Positions 7,558-14,905 of a stretch of 64,000 nt of DNA are shown piece by piece; position 1 is the stretch's first letter, and each line of letters opens with the position of its first letter. The notes below the pieces were generated by a model. That model searched no databases and was not told the origin of the DNA. It saw only the letters and a program-made list of their open reading frames with translations. Position numbers and translations under genes: made by a program. This DNA comes from Henriciella marina DSM 19595 (lineage in GTDB: Bacteria > Pseudomonadota > Alphaproteobacteria > Caulobacterales > Hyphomonadaceae): contig NZ_AQXT01000002.1 of assembly GCF_000376805.1 (NCBI RefSeq), forward strand, positions 310,001-374,000, written 5' to 3'.

Positions 7558-8292
7558 ATGGCAAATCGTGACCGTGCAGACCGGATGCTTGTTGAGCTTG
7601 GGCATTTCGAGAGCCGGGCGGCGGCGCAGGCGGCGATTGCTGCCGGGCGTGTTCTTGTGAACGGTTCGGCCCTGACCAAGCCCTCTCAAAAGATCATTGA
7701 AACCGACCGGATCGAGGCGGAAGCGGCGCACCCCTATGTTTCGCGCGGGGGGCTGAAGCTGGCGCATGCGCTTGAAGTTTTCGGCGTTGATCCTGGGCGC
7801 CGCCACTGCCTCGACATTGGCGCGTCCACTGGCGGATTTACTCAGGTGCTGCTGCTGGGTGGGGCCGTGAGCGTCGTGGCCGTCGATGTGGGCCGGGGGC
7901 AGCTTCACGAAAAGGTCGCCGGCGACCTGCGAGTGACCGTGCTTGAGGCGACGGACGCGCGCGCCCTGACGGCAGGTATGATTGGCGAGGCACCCTCACT
8001 CGTCGTTTGCGATGCAAGCTTCATCTCACTTGAGAAGTTACTGGAGGTGCCACTCTCACTTGCCGCCCCATGTGCTGATCTTGTGACCCTCTTCAAGCCT
8101 CAATTTCAGGTCGGGCGCGAGAATGTGGGCAAGGGCGGGCTAGTGAGCGACACAGCGGCGGTGGAACGCGCAGAGGCGGCGTTCTGCGACTGGCTGGCGC
8201 AAATGAAATGGGCTGTCCGCGCACGCACTGACAGCCCAATCAAAGGCGGCGACGGCAATGCCGAGCGCCTCATTCATGCGGTAAAAGCCTAG
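7558..8292 (+). CDS. tlyA: TlyA-family rRNA 2'-O-methyltransferase (S4 + FtsJ domains)
   Basis: This 244-residue protein has an N-terminal S4 RNA-binding domain (RADRMLVELGHFESRAAAQAAI, then GRVLVNG). A Rossmann methyltransferase domain follows, with SAM motif CLDIGASTGGFTQVLL and VVCDASFISL, plus a conserved lysine in LFKPQFQVG. TlyA proteins methylate ribose 2'-OH in 16S and/or 23S rRNA and were formerly called hemolysins. The ATG giving MANRDRADRM is the natural family start. The stop overlaps that of the convergent moxR gene in a CTAG palindrome. Confidence 0.92.
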   Translation: MANRDRADRMLVELGHFESRAAAQAAIAAGRVLVNGSALTKPSQKIIETDRIEAEAAHPYVSRGGLKLAHALEVFGVDPGRRHCLDIGASTGGFTQVLLLGGAVSVVAVDVGRGQLHEKVAGDLRVTVLEATDARALTAGMIGEAPSLVVCDASFISLEKLLEVPLSLAAPCADLVTLFKPQFQVGRENVGKGGLVSDTAAVERAEAAFCDWLAQMKWAVRARTDSPIKGGDGNAERLIHAVKA

Positions 8293-9155
8293 CCTGCCGG
8301 TCCGCGGCGGCTCCCGCTTTCGCGGCGGGACAGGAAGGCGAGGCGTTCGAAGAGGGCGACGTCCTGCTCGTTCTTCAGAAGCGCACCGTGCAGCGGCGGC
8401 GTGAGCTTGTCCGGATCCTGCTCTTTCATGGTCTCAAGGTCGATATCCTCATTCATGAGGAGTTTGAGCCAGTCGAGCAGCTCGCTGGTGGACGGCTTCT
8501 TCTTCATGCCCGGCACTTCGCGCATGGAGTAGAAGGTCGTGAGCGCTTCGGCGACGAGCTTTTTCTTGATGCCCGGATAGTGGACGTCGATGATCTCGTT
8601 CATCGTCTGCTCGTCCGGGAATTTGATGAAGTGGAAGAAGCAGCGGCGCAGGAAGGCGTCCGGCAGTTCTTTCTCATTGTTCGAGGTAATGATGACGAGA
8701 GGACGTTGCTTTGCCTTGATCGTCTCATCTGTCTCGTAAACGTAGAATTCCATGCGATCGAGCTCCTGCAGGAGATCGTTCGGAAATTCGATGTCAGCCT
8801 TGTCGATCTCATCGATCAGCAGGATGGGCCGCTCATCAGAGGTGAAAGCCTCCCAGAGTTTGCCCTTCTTGATATAGTTGGAGATGTCCTTGGCGCGCTC
8901 CTCGCCCATTTGCCCGTCACGCAGGCGGGAGACCGCATCATACTCATAGAGACCCTGCTGGGCCTTGGTGCTCGACTTGATGTGCCATTCGATGAGCGGC
9001 ACGCCGAGGGCCTTGGCGACCTCGATGGCGAGAACGGTTTTGCCGGTGCCCGGCTCACCTTTGACCAGGAGAGGACGCTGCAGGGCAATCGCCGCATTCA
9101 CGGCGACGCGCAGATCTTCTGTCGCGACATAATCCTGGGTACCTTCGAAACGCAT
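8289..9155 (-). CDS. MoxR-family AAA+ ATPase
   Basis: Cytoplasmic AAA+ chaperone-like ATPase of 288 residues. It has Walker A GEPGTGKT near residue 35, Walker B PILLIDEIDKAD, sensor 1 VIITSNNEKELPDAFLRR with the arginine finger, and a C-terminal lid. MoxR proteins usually work with a von Willebrand factor A protein (CoxE type) to mature or activate enzyme complexes. No such partner is adjacent: downstream is convergent tlyA and upstream is divergent flbT. I chose the ATG with GGAG six bases upstream; a TTG four codons earlier is possible. Confidence 0.88.
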   Translation of the reverse strand: MRFEGTQDYVATEDLRVAVNAAIALQRPLLVKGEPGTGKTVLAIEVAKALGVPLIEWHIKSSTKAQQGLYEYDAVSRLRDGQMGEERAKDISNYIKKGKLWEAFTSDERPILLIDEIDKADIEFPNDLLQELDRMEFYVYETDETIKAKQRPLVIITSNNEKELPDAFLRRCFFHFIKFPDEQTMNEIIDVHYPGIKKKLVAEALTTFYSMREVPGMKKKPSTSELLDWLKLLMNEDIDLETMKEQDPDKLTPPLHGALLKNEQDVALFERLAFLSRRESGSRRGPAG

Positions 9156-9268
9156 GCTGATCTCCAATTCGTTATCCGTAATGATGATAAAGACAGGACG
9201 AGGAAGGGCAACCGTCCCAGCAGGTATAACTCGGCGTCAATCGCGTCATTTCGCGCGGATGCTTCAAT

Positions 9269-9283
9269 TTTAATTGATGTTAA
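9269..9283 (+). promoter_or_regulatory. Candidate CtrA box upstream of flbT
   Basis: TTTA-N7-TTAAC differs from the CtrA consensus TTAA-N7-TTAA by one base and lies about 60 bases before the flbT ATG. The AT-rich divergent region also serves moxR. Flagellar genes are known CtrA targets in Caulobacter relatives. Confidence 0.4.
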
Positions 9284-9343
9284 CCTTCCCAATTGTATTG
9301 AATCGGCCATATCCAATTAAGGATAAACCGGGGGGCGCGCATA

Positions 9344-9736
9344 ATGCCGCTGAAACTGTCACTCAAGCCAGGCGAGGCCGTGGTTGTGAACGAGGCCGTT
9401 ATTCGTAATGGCGAGCGGCGCGGGACGATGCTGCTGGAGACCAAGGCGCGTATTCTGCGTGAGCGCGATGTGATGTTCCCAGAAGATATAAACACCCCGC
9501 AGGACGCTGCCTATTTCGCCCTCATGCAGATGTATATTGTCGGAGAAGCGTCCGGCAAACTCTATGATTGTACAATTTCCGCGCTTGCCGACTGGCTTGA
9601 CGCAACTCCAGCCGAAGATGATCGCGCCGACATATTGAAGATCGCCCAGCTCGTGGCTGCCGGTGATCTCTACAAGGCGCTTGGTAACTGCCGGAAATTG
9701 CTGACGTCCAGATTTTCCGAGGCGGGCCATGCCTGA
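9344..9736 (+). CDS. flbT: Flagellin synthesis regulator FlbT
   Basis: FlbT (130 residues) is an alphaproteobacterial post-transcriptional regulator that binds the flagellin mRNA leader and limits flagellin synthesis until the hook is complete. The start MPLKLSLKPGE followed by GTMLLETKARILRERDVM is the family signature. A central motif, DAAYFALMQMYI, is also as expected. Length is normal. flaF, its usual partner, is not seen next to it. Instead an unrelated-looking ORF overlaps its last 8 bases (ATGCCTGA), so the two are probably translationally coupled. Confidence 0.93.
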   Translation: MPLKLSLKPGEAVVVNEAVIRNGERRGTMLLETKARILRERDVMFPEDINTPQDAAYFALMQMYIVGEASGKLYDCTISALADWLDATPAEDDRADILKIAQLVAAGDLYKALGNCRKLLTSRFSEAGHA

Positions 9737-10046
9737 GACCTACGCAATGATGACCCCAACCCCCAATGATGCCGATGAGATGACGGTTCTGACCGATCTG
9801 CCCGGCGCGATTGACGCGCTGGAGCGCGGCACCGTGTCGGCGCCTGTCTGTATCGAGGTGGCTGACGGCATCTTTCTCGAAGCCGAAACAGCGGGCGAGG
9901 TCGATGCGCTATTGCAACGCGCCCGGGGCCTGCGCCTGATCTCGATGATTGCTGCAGGCGAAAGTGTCGACCGGCCTTCAAGTATGCGGCTGGACAAGCC
10001 AGCCCTGCACGAGCGTGTCGGGGAGATACTGGACGCGCTGAGATAG
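9729..10046 (+). CDS. Uncharacterised 105-residue protein coupled to flbT
   Basis: I do not recognise a family. The protein is acidic and soluble, with no membrane segment or cysteine-rich motif. A mid-region reads PVCIEVADGIFLEAETAGEVDALLQRARGL, and the C-terminus is helical with HERVGEILDALR. The start codon lies inside the flbT stop region (overlap ATGCCTGA), a strong sign of coupled translation. That suggests a flagellar or FlbT-related role, but it lacks the FlaF pattern. It ends 19 bases before marC. Confidence 0.7.
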   Translation: MPETYAMMTPTPNDADEMTVLTDLPGAIDALERGTVSAPVCIEVADGIFLEAETAGEVDALLQRARGLRLISMIAAGESVDRPSSMRLDKPALHERVGEILDALR

Positions 10047-10065
10047 GCCGTATAAGGCGCTCGCC

Positions 10066-10707
10066 ATGACTGGTGACCTCATCTCTGTATTCACCGCGTC
10101 CTTTGTGACGTTCTTCGTGCTGATCGACGCGCTGGGCGTGGCGCCCGTATTCGCGTCGCTGACGGCAAAGGGCGATGCACGCTATCGGCGCAGCATGGCG
10201 TGGCGCTCGATCCTTGTCGCGACGCTGATCATTTTCGGCTTTGCCTTCTTCGGAGCATGGCTTCTGCGCCAGTTGCATATCACCATCGACGCCTTCCGGG
10301 CGGCCGGCGGCGCGTTGCTTTTCCTGATCGCGCTGGACATGGTTTTCGAGAAGCGGACCGAGCGGCGCGAATCGCGCGCTGACGAATACCTCGAAGAGCA
10401 TGAAAAGCTGGACGATGTCTCGGTGTTTCCGATCGGCATTCCTATGCTAGCGGGTCCAGGCTCCATCGCGACCGCCATGCTGTTCATGTCCGAAGCGGCC
10501 AACTGGATGACGCAGGCGGTCGTTCTGGCGGCGATCGGCCTCAACATGTTGCTCTGCCTGATTGTATTCCTGATTGCCGGCCCTTTGGTCCGCGCGATGG
10601 GCGACAGTGTTGCTGGCGCAATTACGCGAATTTTCGGCGTGATCCTGGCGGCGCTATCCGTCCAGCTCCTTATTGACGGGCTTCAGGGCGCTTTCTCCCC
10701 GGTCTGA
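10066..10707 (+). CDS. marC: MarC-family integral membrane protein
   Basis: Inner-membrane protein of 213 residues with about six hydrophobic segments. The family pattern includes VLIDALGVAPVFASL in the first segment, FRAAGGALLFLIALDMVF, and the conserved loop VFPIGIPMLAGPGSIATAM. MarC/YhgN (UPF0056) proteins have no settled function; the old link to multiple antibiotic resistance in E. coli was not confirmed. A charged cytoplasmic loop (KRTERRESRADEYLEEHEK) separates the two halves. It runs convergent to the next gene with a 9-base gap. Confidence 0.9.
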   Translation: MTGDLISVFTASFVTFFVLIDALGVAPVFASLTAKGDARYRRSMAWRSILVATLIIFGFAFFGAWLLRQLHITIDAFRAAGGALLFLIALDMVFEKRTERRESRADEYLEEHEKLDDVSVFPIGIPMLAGPGSIATAMLFMSEAANWMTQAVVLAAIGLNMLLCLIVFLIAGPLVRAMGDSVAGAITRIFGVILAALSVQLLIDGLQGAFSPV

Positions 10708-10716
10708 GCCGGGGTT

Positions 10717-11979
10717 CTATGCCCAGCGCTGGCGGGCCGGGCGCAGCCGGAAGAAGGCAGAGGCGACGGACCAGCAGATCGCCGTAAAGATCGCGATGAG
10801 ACCCGCAATTTGCAGGATCAGCGACGTCGACCAGCGAATACCCATTTGTGCGAGACCCGTAAGCTGCGGGCCGATCGCCTTGGCAAGCGCGACCGCGCGG
10901 TCGCTGCCAGACTGTGCAACAAGTTCGAGCTTGCGAACATCTTCGGGCGACTGGGCAAGTTCTATCAGGGTGACCGCGCCCGACGGGCTCGTCTCGGCAG
11001 CGATATGAGCGATAGACGCCAGGTCGCGCTCCAGCCGCTCAAGACCTTCGGCGTTGATGGCGCGCGCATAGGCCCCAAGCACCTGCTGCTGGCGAACACT
11101 TGGCGGCACGACTGTGGAGACCGCAGTGCGAAGGCCTTCAAGGGCGTCTGCTTCGGGCAGGGCGAGCTCTACGCGGCCGCGAAGATAGTCGGCATAGGCA
11201 TCATCCAGGCGTCCGGCCCGCCCTGCGGCCCGCAACACAGAGATGGCGGCGAGATAGGCAGGCTCGGTCTCGGCGTTGGCGAGCTTCAGAAGTCCAATCG
11301 CGCTGAGGCGGAGTTGCATCGTGTCGAGGGGTTCGCCGTTCACCCATTGCTGTGAGCGCCGGACCAGGTCTGCGACATCTCCAATCATCGAGAAGCCAGC
11401 AGGAAGACCGCCATCGACAGGCACAGGCGAGGCGGCAGTTTCGCCTGCGGGCACCTCATCGGTTTCCATACTCAGTGGCGGCTCGTCACCGGTCTGTATC
11501 TGGTCGATCGCGACGGTCGGACGTTCAATGGCGCGCTGATAGTTGGCGCGGACATCGTTTGGCAGGAAAAGAAGCCCGGCGCGGCTGAGACGCTCATCCT
11601 CCGTGCCGCCTTCTTCCGCGGCGACGGCGGCAAGAAGCGCGCGCCGGTCATCGCGGCTCAGCATGGCCGGAGCAGCAAGCAGGTAGCCACGCGCAGCAGA
11701 AAAATCGCGGGCCCCAAGCTCATCGGCAATCTGGTCGGCCCAGTAGGCGCGCGATGGCATGCCGTCAGGCACAATGGTCTCAAAGGCCTGATCGATTTCG
11801 CGGCGGGTTTCCTCACGGGCCTGAATATCCGTGACGCCGTCTAGGCGCTGCAACCCATAGGCGTTGACCAGAACCCTGCAGGCGAGAACGGCGAGGATCA
11901 ATAAAAGGCTATTGAAGACAAGCGCCTGGCGCCATGTCCCCTTCTGATCTGCTTCCCTGCGTCTGTGATAGCGGGCCAT
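10717..11979 (-). CDS. Uncharacterised protein with N- and C-terminal membrane anchors
   Basis: I do not recognise a family. The protein (420 residues) has a basic N-terminus, a first membrane segment near residues 17-36 (ALVFNSLLLILAVLACRVLV), then about 340 mostly helical soluble residues rich in alanine, leucine and acidic residues. The last membrane segment (LILQIAGLIAIFTAICW) sits near residues 385-405, before a basic tail. The two anchors place the central part in the periplasm if the basic ends stay inside. A proline/glutamate-rich linker (about 180-210) splits it in two. The ATG giving MARYHRRR is chosen; a longer in-frame reading adds a cysteine-containing, non-membrane stretch. Confidence 0.65.
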   Translation of the reverse strand: MARYHRRREADQKGTWRQALVFNSLLLILAVLACRVLVNAYGLQRLDGVTDIQAREETRREIDQAFETIVPDGMPSRAYWADQIADELGARDFSAARGYLLAAPAMLSRDDRRALLAAVAAEEGGTEDERLSRAGLLFLPNDVRANYQRAIERPTVAIDQIQTGDEPPLSMETDEVPAGETAASPVPVDGGLPAGFSMIGDVADLVRRSQQWVNGEPLDTMQLRLSAIGLLKLANAETEPAYLAAISVLRAAGRAGRLDDAYADYLRGRVELALPEADALEGLRTAVSTVVPPSVRQQQVLGAYARAINAEGLERLERDLASIAHIAAETSPSGAVTLIELAQSPEDVRKLELVAQSGSDRAVALAKAIGPQLTGLAQMGIRWSTSLILQIAGLIAIFTAICWSVASAFFRLRPARQRWA

Positions 11980-12217
11980 ATCGCGGACCTGGGTTAGAAC
12001 TTCTACACAATCGGCCGTCCCGGCCCTGATTCTGGCTATAGGACACTGGTGGTGGCCTGTCCGCAAGGGGCAGCAGCCCAGCTGCCGCTCTGGCGCAGGA
12101 CTTGCAGGATTCAGACCGTATTCATGTGAGGTCTGTTCTATTCAAGATAATGCATTGGCCAATTGCGCAGCTAACCGACACGCTATATAGGCCGCGCCAG
12201 TGGGAGGTATGGAGACC

Positions 12218-12634
12218 ATGGCTGACACGACGTTGAATGACTATATCCCGTCCGAGGACGAGGAGTTCATGAACCCTCGCCAGCAGGCTTACTTCCGTAT
12301 GCGCCTGGAGCAGTGGAAAAACGATATCCTTGCTGGCACCAAATCAACCATCAACAATCTTCAGGAAGATTCGAGCAATCTTCCGGACGTGGTGGACCGG
12401 GCGTCGTCTGAAAGCGACAAGGCGCTGGAGCTTCGCACCCGCGACCGCCAGCGCAAGCTGATCTCGAAGATCGACTCAGCGCTGCGCCGGATCGATGAGG
12501 GCACATATGGCTATTGCGACGAAACAGGCGAGCCGATCAGCCTGCGCCGTCTTGAGGCCCGCCCGACAGCGACACTGAGCCTTGAGGCGCAGGAGCGTCA
12601 CGAGCGCAAGGAGCGCACTGTCCGCGACGACTAG
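12218..12634 (+). CDS. dksA: RNA polymerase-binding transcription factor DksA
   Basis: DksA (138 residues) enters the RNA polymerase secondary channel and, with ppGpp, represses rRNA/ribosomal promoters and activates biosynthetic ones. Visible are the N-terminal NPRQQAYFRMRLEQWK helix, a coiled coil with acidic tip (SSNLPDVVDRASSESDKA) and the C-terminal YGYCDETGEPISLRRLEARP. Only one zinc-finger cysteine remains, a form reported for alphaproteobacterial DksA such as Rhodobacter sphaeroides. I chose the third in-frame start (ATG 12218), which has GGAG at good spacing. A GTG at 12200 and an ATG at 12209 are alternatives. It may control the ribosomal operons in this window. Confidence 0.94.
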   Translation: MADTTLNDYIPSEDEEFMNPRQQAYFRMRLEQWKNDILAGTKSTINNLQEDSSNLPDVVDRASSESDKALELRTRDRQRKLISKIDSALRRIDEGTYGYCDETGEPISLRRLEARPTATLSLEAQERHERKERTVRDD

Positions 12635-12659
12635 GCTCTGACTTCCAGGCTTTGAATTG

Positions 12660-12698
12660 AAAACGGCAGCGCCCCGGATCGAGGCGCTGCCGTTTTTT
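12660..12698 (+). terminator. Rho-independent terminator of dksA
   Basis: AAACGGCAGCGCC pairs with GGCGCTGCCGTTT over a 9-base loop and is followed by TTTTTT. It lies about 25 bases after the dksA stop. Confidence 0.93.
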
Positions 12699-12992
12699 AT
12701 CACCCAACGCCCGGCGGTTTTTTGGGGCCGGTCCGTTAGCCCTGAACCTGACACGGGAATCCGAATCAAAACTTACCGGGGTCTTTCGAACAGCTTAATT
12801 TCCGGCCCGGTAGGTTAACGCCTGGCGGGCCGAAATTCACACTTTTTGGCAAAAACGCGCTGAAGAGGTGATTCCGCTGCAGACGGACTCGAAAATACTA
12901 ACGCTTCATTAACCAGCTCAGCCCAGTCTGGAGGGGCTGGATATCCTGGGGCTCCCATGCGCGATACAGAAAGTACCGAAGAGGACTGGTCC
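12699..12992. other. Intergenic region dksA to fliM-like
   Basis: About 290 bases without a convincing gene. The only signal I see is the CtrA-like box at 12898-12912, about 80 bases before the fliM-like start. An in-frame ATG at 12957 is a possible earlier start for that gene. Confidence 0.6.
12898..12914 (+). promoter_or_regulatory. Candidate CtrA box upstream of the fliM-like gene
   Basis: CTAA, exactly seven bases, then TTAACC, which is one mismatch from the full CtrA consensus TTAA-N7-TTAA. It lies 80 bases upstream of the chosen start codon. It supports cell-cycle control of this flagellar-type gene. Confidence 0.5.
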
Positions 12993-13970
12993 ATGTCTGA
13001 ACGTCGCGAACGCGCCGTCATGAAAGATGTGCCGAATGTGAGCGCGCCGCCGCCGCTTCCGGCTGCAGATGACTTCAAGCTGCCGACCGCGCGGGGTATT
13101 CTCTCCCGTGAGGAAATCCAGGCGCTTCTTCGGCCCGACCTTCCCAAGATCAATTCTGGCGCAGATGACGGCGCGGATTTCCAACGTGACTTTGATAAGC
13201 AGACTGACAATGCAGACGAACGCGAAGGGCAGAAAATCGCTGCCCGCTTTTCGCGTGCGTTCGGTCAGCATGCCGGGTTGAAGGCTGCCGTTAGCCTCGC
13301 TTCGGTCTCCAGTTTCAAATCCAAGTCTGCGTTGTCGCGCCATACCACGGATGAAGCCGGCGCGGCCTTCGCGGTTTTTTGTGACGAAGAGGGCGACGTG
13401 ACACATGTCGTCTGTCTCAGTGGGGCGCTGAACGATCAGCTTATCGCCAATGCCTGCGGCGCCCTGTCATTTGACCATGCCGATACATCGGCGCGCGCCC
13501 TCAGTGTGATCGATTGCGCTTTGATCGAGCAGTTCATGGCGCCGTTTGGTACCCTGCTTGGCAAGGGACTGTCACTTGTCGGAATCGAGATGGATCCAGC
13601 CTATGTGATGTCGCTGCTCTCCAGCGAAAGCGGCACCCGGTACGAGATGGACGTGCGCGTCGGCGCGAGCGAAAGCCACGCAGCACTGTGGTCGCTTAGC
13701 GATGACCGTCTATCCGAGGTGGCGCAGCTTGCCCCTCCGCACCCTGCCGAACGCAGAGGAACAGCCTTGCTGACGGCGCGGATCGCAACGCTCAACGTGC
13801 CTGTCAGCCGCGTTGCATCGCTCAGGGCAGGGGATACGCTTCTTCTGGGCTTGCCAGCCGACCAGCCTGTAGAACTGCTCTCAGGCGGGCGGGACGGCGC
13901 TGTCTCTTTCGAGGGCGATATCGGGCGCAAAGGCGACAGGATCGCGGTACGCGTACGGCGCTGCGCCTAA
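12993..13970 (+). CDS. fliM: FliM-like flagellar motor switch protein (divergent)
   Basis: This 325-residue protein has both ends of FliM. Near the N-terminus is GILSREEIQALL, the CheY-P-binding EIDALL-type segment. At the C-terminus is an SPOA (FliN-like) domain, LNVPVSRVASLRAGDTLLLGL, then GRKGDRIAVRVRR. The middle domain contains ALIEQFMAPFG but is poorly conserved, and I cannot find the usual GGxG motif. FliM forms the C-ring and sets rotation direction. The ATG with GAGGA upstream (12993) is preferred over 12957. It stands alone, away from a flagellar cluster, and overlaps the convergent TerC-type gene by four bases at the stops. Confidence 0.72.
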   Translation: MSERRERAVMKDVPNVSAPPPLPAADDFKLPTARGILSREEIQALLRPDLPKINSGADDGADFQRDFDKQTDNADEREGQKIAARFSRAFGQHAGLKAAVSLASVSSFKSKSALSRHTTDEAGAAFAVFCDEEGDVTHVVCLSGALNDQLIANACGALSFDHADTSARALSVIDCALIEQFMAPFGTLLGKGLSLVGIEMDPAYVMSLLSSESGTRYEMDVRVGASESHAALWSLSDDRLSEVAQLAPPHPAERRGTALLTARIATLNVPVSRVASLRAGDTLLLGLPADQPVELLSGGRDGAVSFEGDIGRKGDRIAVRVRRCA

Positions 13971-14836
13971 GCGTCCTCCGACGTTTTCGGCCTGGCGGTC
14001 GACCTCTGCAATTCCTTCTCGCGCTGTGCCCAGAGGCGCTTCTGGAAGTTGGTCGAGATGATGTCTGAAACAATCAGCACGCCAACCACGAGATAGAAGC
14101 TCGACTTCGACATCGCATCGATCGCGAAGGTGAAGATGTGCATGTGGGCAAGATGTGCGCCCTCGGTGACCAGCAGTACGCCGACAAGGAACAGGATGAA
14201 CAGGCCTAGCACCTCATACATGCGGTTTTTCTGAAGAAACTCGGCGACGTAGTCGGCCATCAGGATCATCACGACGCCTGAGGCGATGATGGCGATCGTC
14301 ATGATAGTGACCTGGTAGCGGGTCTGTTCGACACCATCGACGACCTCTTTAACGTTTGCGATCGCCATCGCCGAAAGGATGGAGTCGAAAGAGAAGACGA
14401 GGTTCATCGTGACGATGAGCAGAATAGCCTGCGTCACCGATTTCTTGCCCGTTTGGTGGTGACCGCCCAACTCGTCGATCGTCAGAAGATGATGGATCTC
14501 CTTGATCGCGGTGTAGATGATGAAGGCGCCGCCAATGAGCGTGACCAGTGACTGAAGCGTGAATTCCCCATCGATTATGCGTGGTATGTCGACCGCGAAA
14601 AGCGGTTCTGCGAGAAAGCCAAACAGGCTGACGATTATCACGAGCAGGACCACACGGAACAGCATGGCGAGCCCGATGCCCCAACGCCGGACGGTGGGGG
14701 CGTGTTTGCCGGTGCGTTTCGATTCAATGGAGATGTAGAGGAGGTTATCGAAACCAAGCACAGCCTGCAGGAGCAACAGCATGAGGAGCGTGAAAAAACC
14801 GCTCATGGTGAAGAGATCGCCGAAAATATCTGGCAT
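13967..14836 (-). CDS. TerC-family integral membrane protein
   Basis: Inner-membrane protein (289 residues) with about seven membrane segments. The TerC pattern is clear: LLLLQAVLGFDNLLYISI near the N-terminus with a conserved Asp-Asn, and NLVFSFDSILSAMAIA mid-protein with a second Phe-Asp-Ser. Family members are linked to tellurite resistance and, in several bacteria, to manganese export that supplies secreted metalloenzymes. The C-terminal cytoplasmic tail is charged (KRLWAQREKELQR). ATG 14836 is chosen; a GTG two codons earlier is possible. Specificity is inferred from the family only. Confidence 0.85.
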   Translation of the reverse strand: MPDIFGDLFTMSGFFTLLMLLLLQAVLGFDNLLYISIESKRTGKHAPTVRRWGIGLAMLFRVVLLVIIVSLFGFLAEPLFAVDIPRIIDGEFTLQSLVTLIGGAFIIYTAIKEIHHLLTIDELGGHHQTGKKSVTQAILLIVTMNLVFSFDSILSAMAIANVKEVVDGVEQTRYQVTIMTIAIIASGVVMILMADYVAEFLQKNRMYEVLGLFILFLVGVLLVTEGAHLAHMHIFTFAIDAMSKSSFYLVVGVLIVSDIISTNFQKRLWAQREKELQRSTARPKTSEDA

Positions 14837-14905
14837 GAACACGCCCCGTTATATGTCTGCTAAAATGATCCTTGGTGTGCCGTGCCAGACAGCATGACGC
14901 AAGTA

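Noticed and set aside
8388-9320. Plus-strand ORF opposite moxR
   Set aside because: Antisense shadow of the Walker-motif gene.
12815-13406. Minus-strand ORFs overlapping the fliM-like start
   Set aside because: No ribosome-binding site or family motif; codon pattern fits the plus-strand gene.
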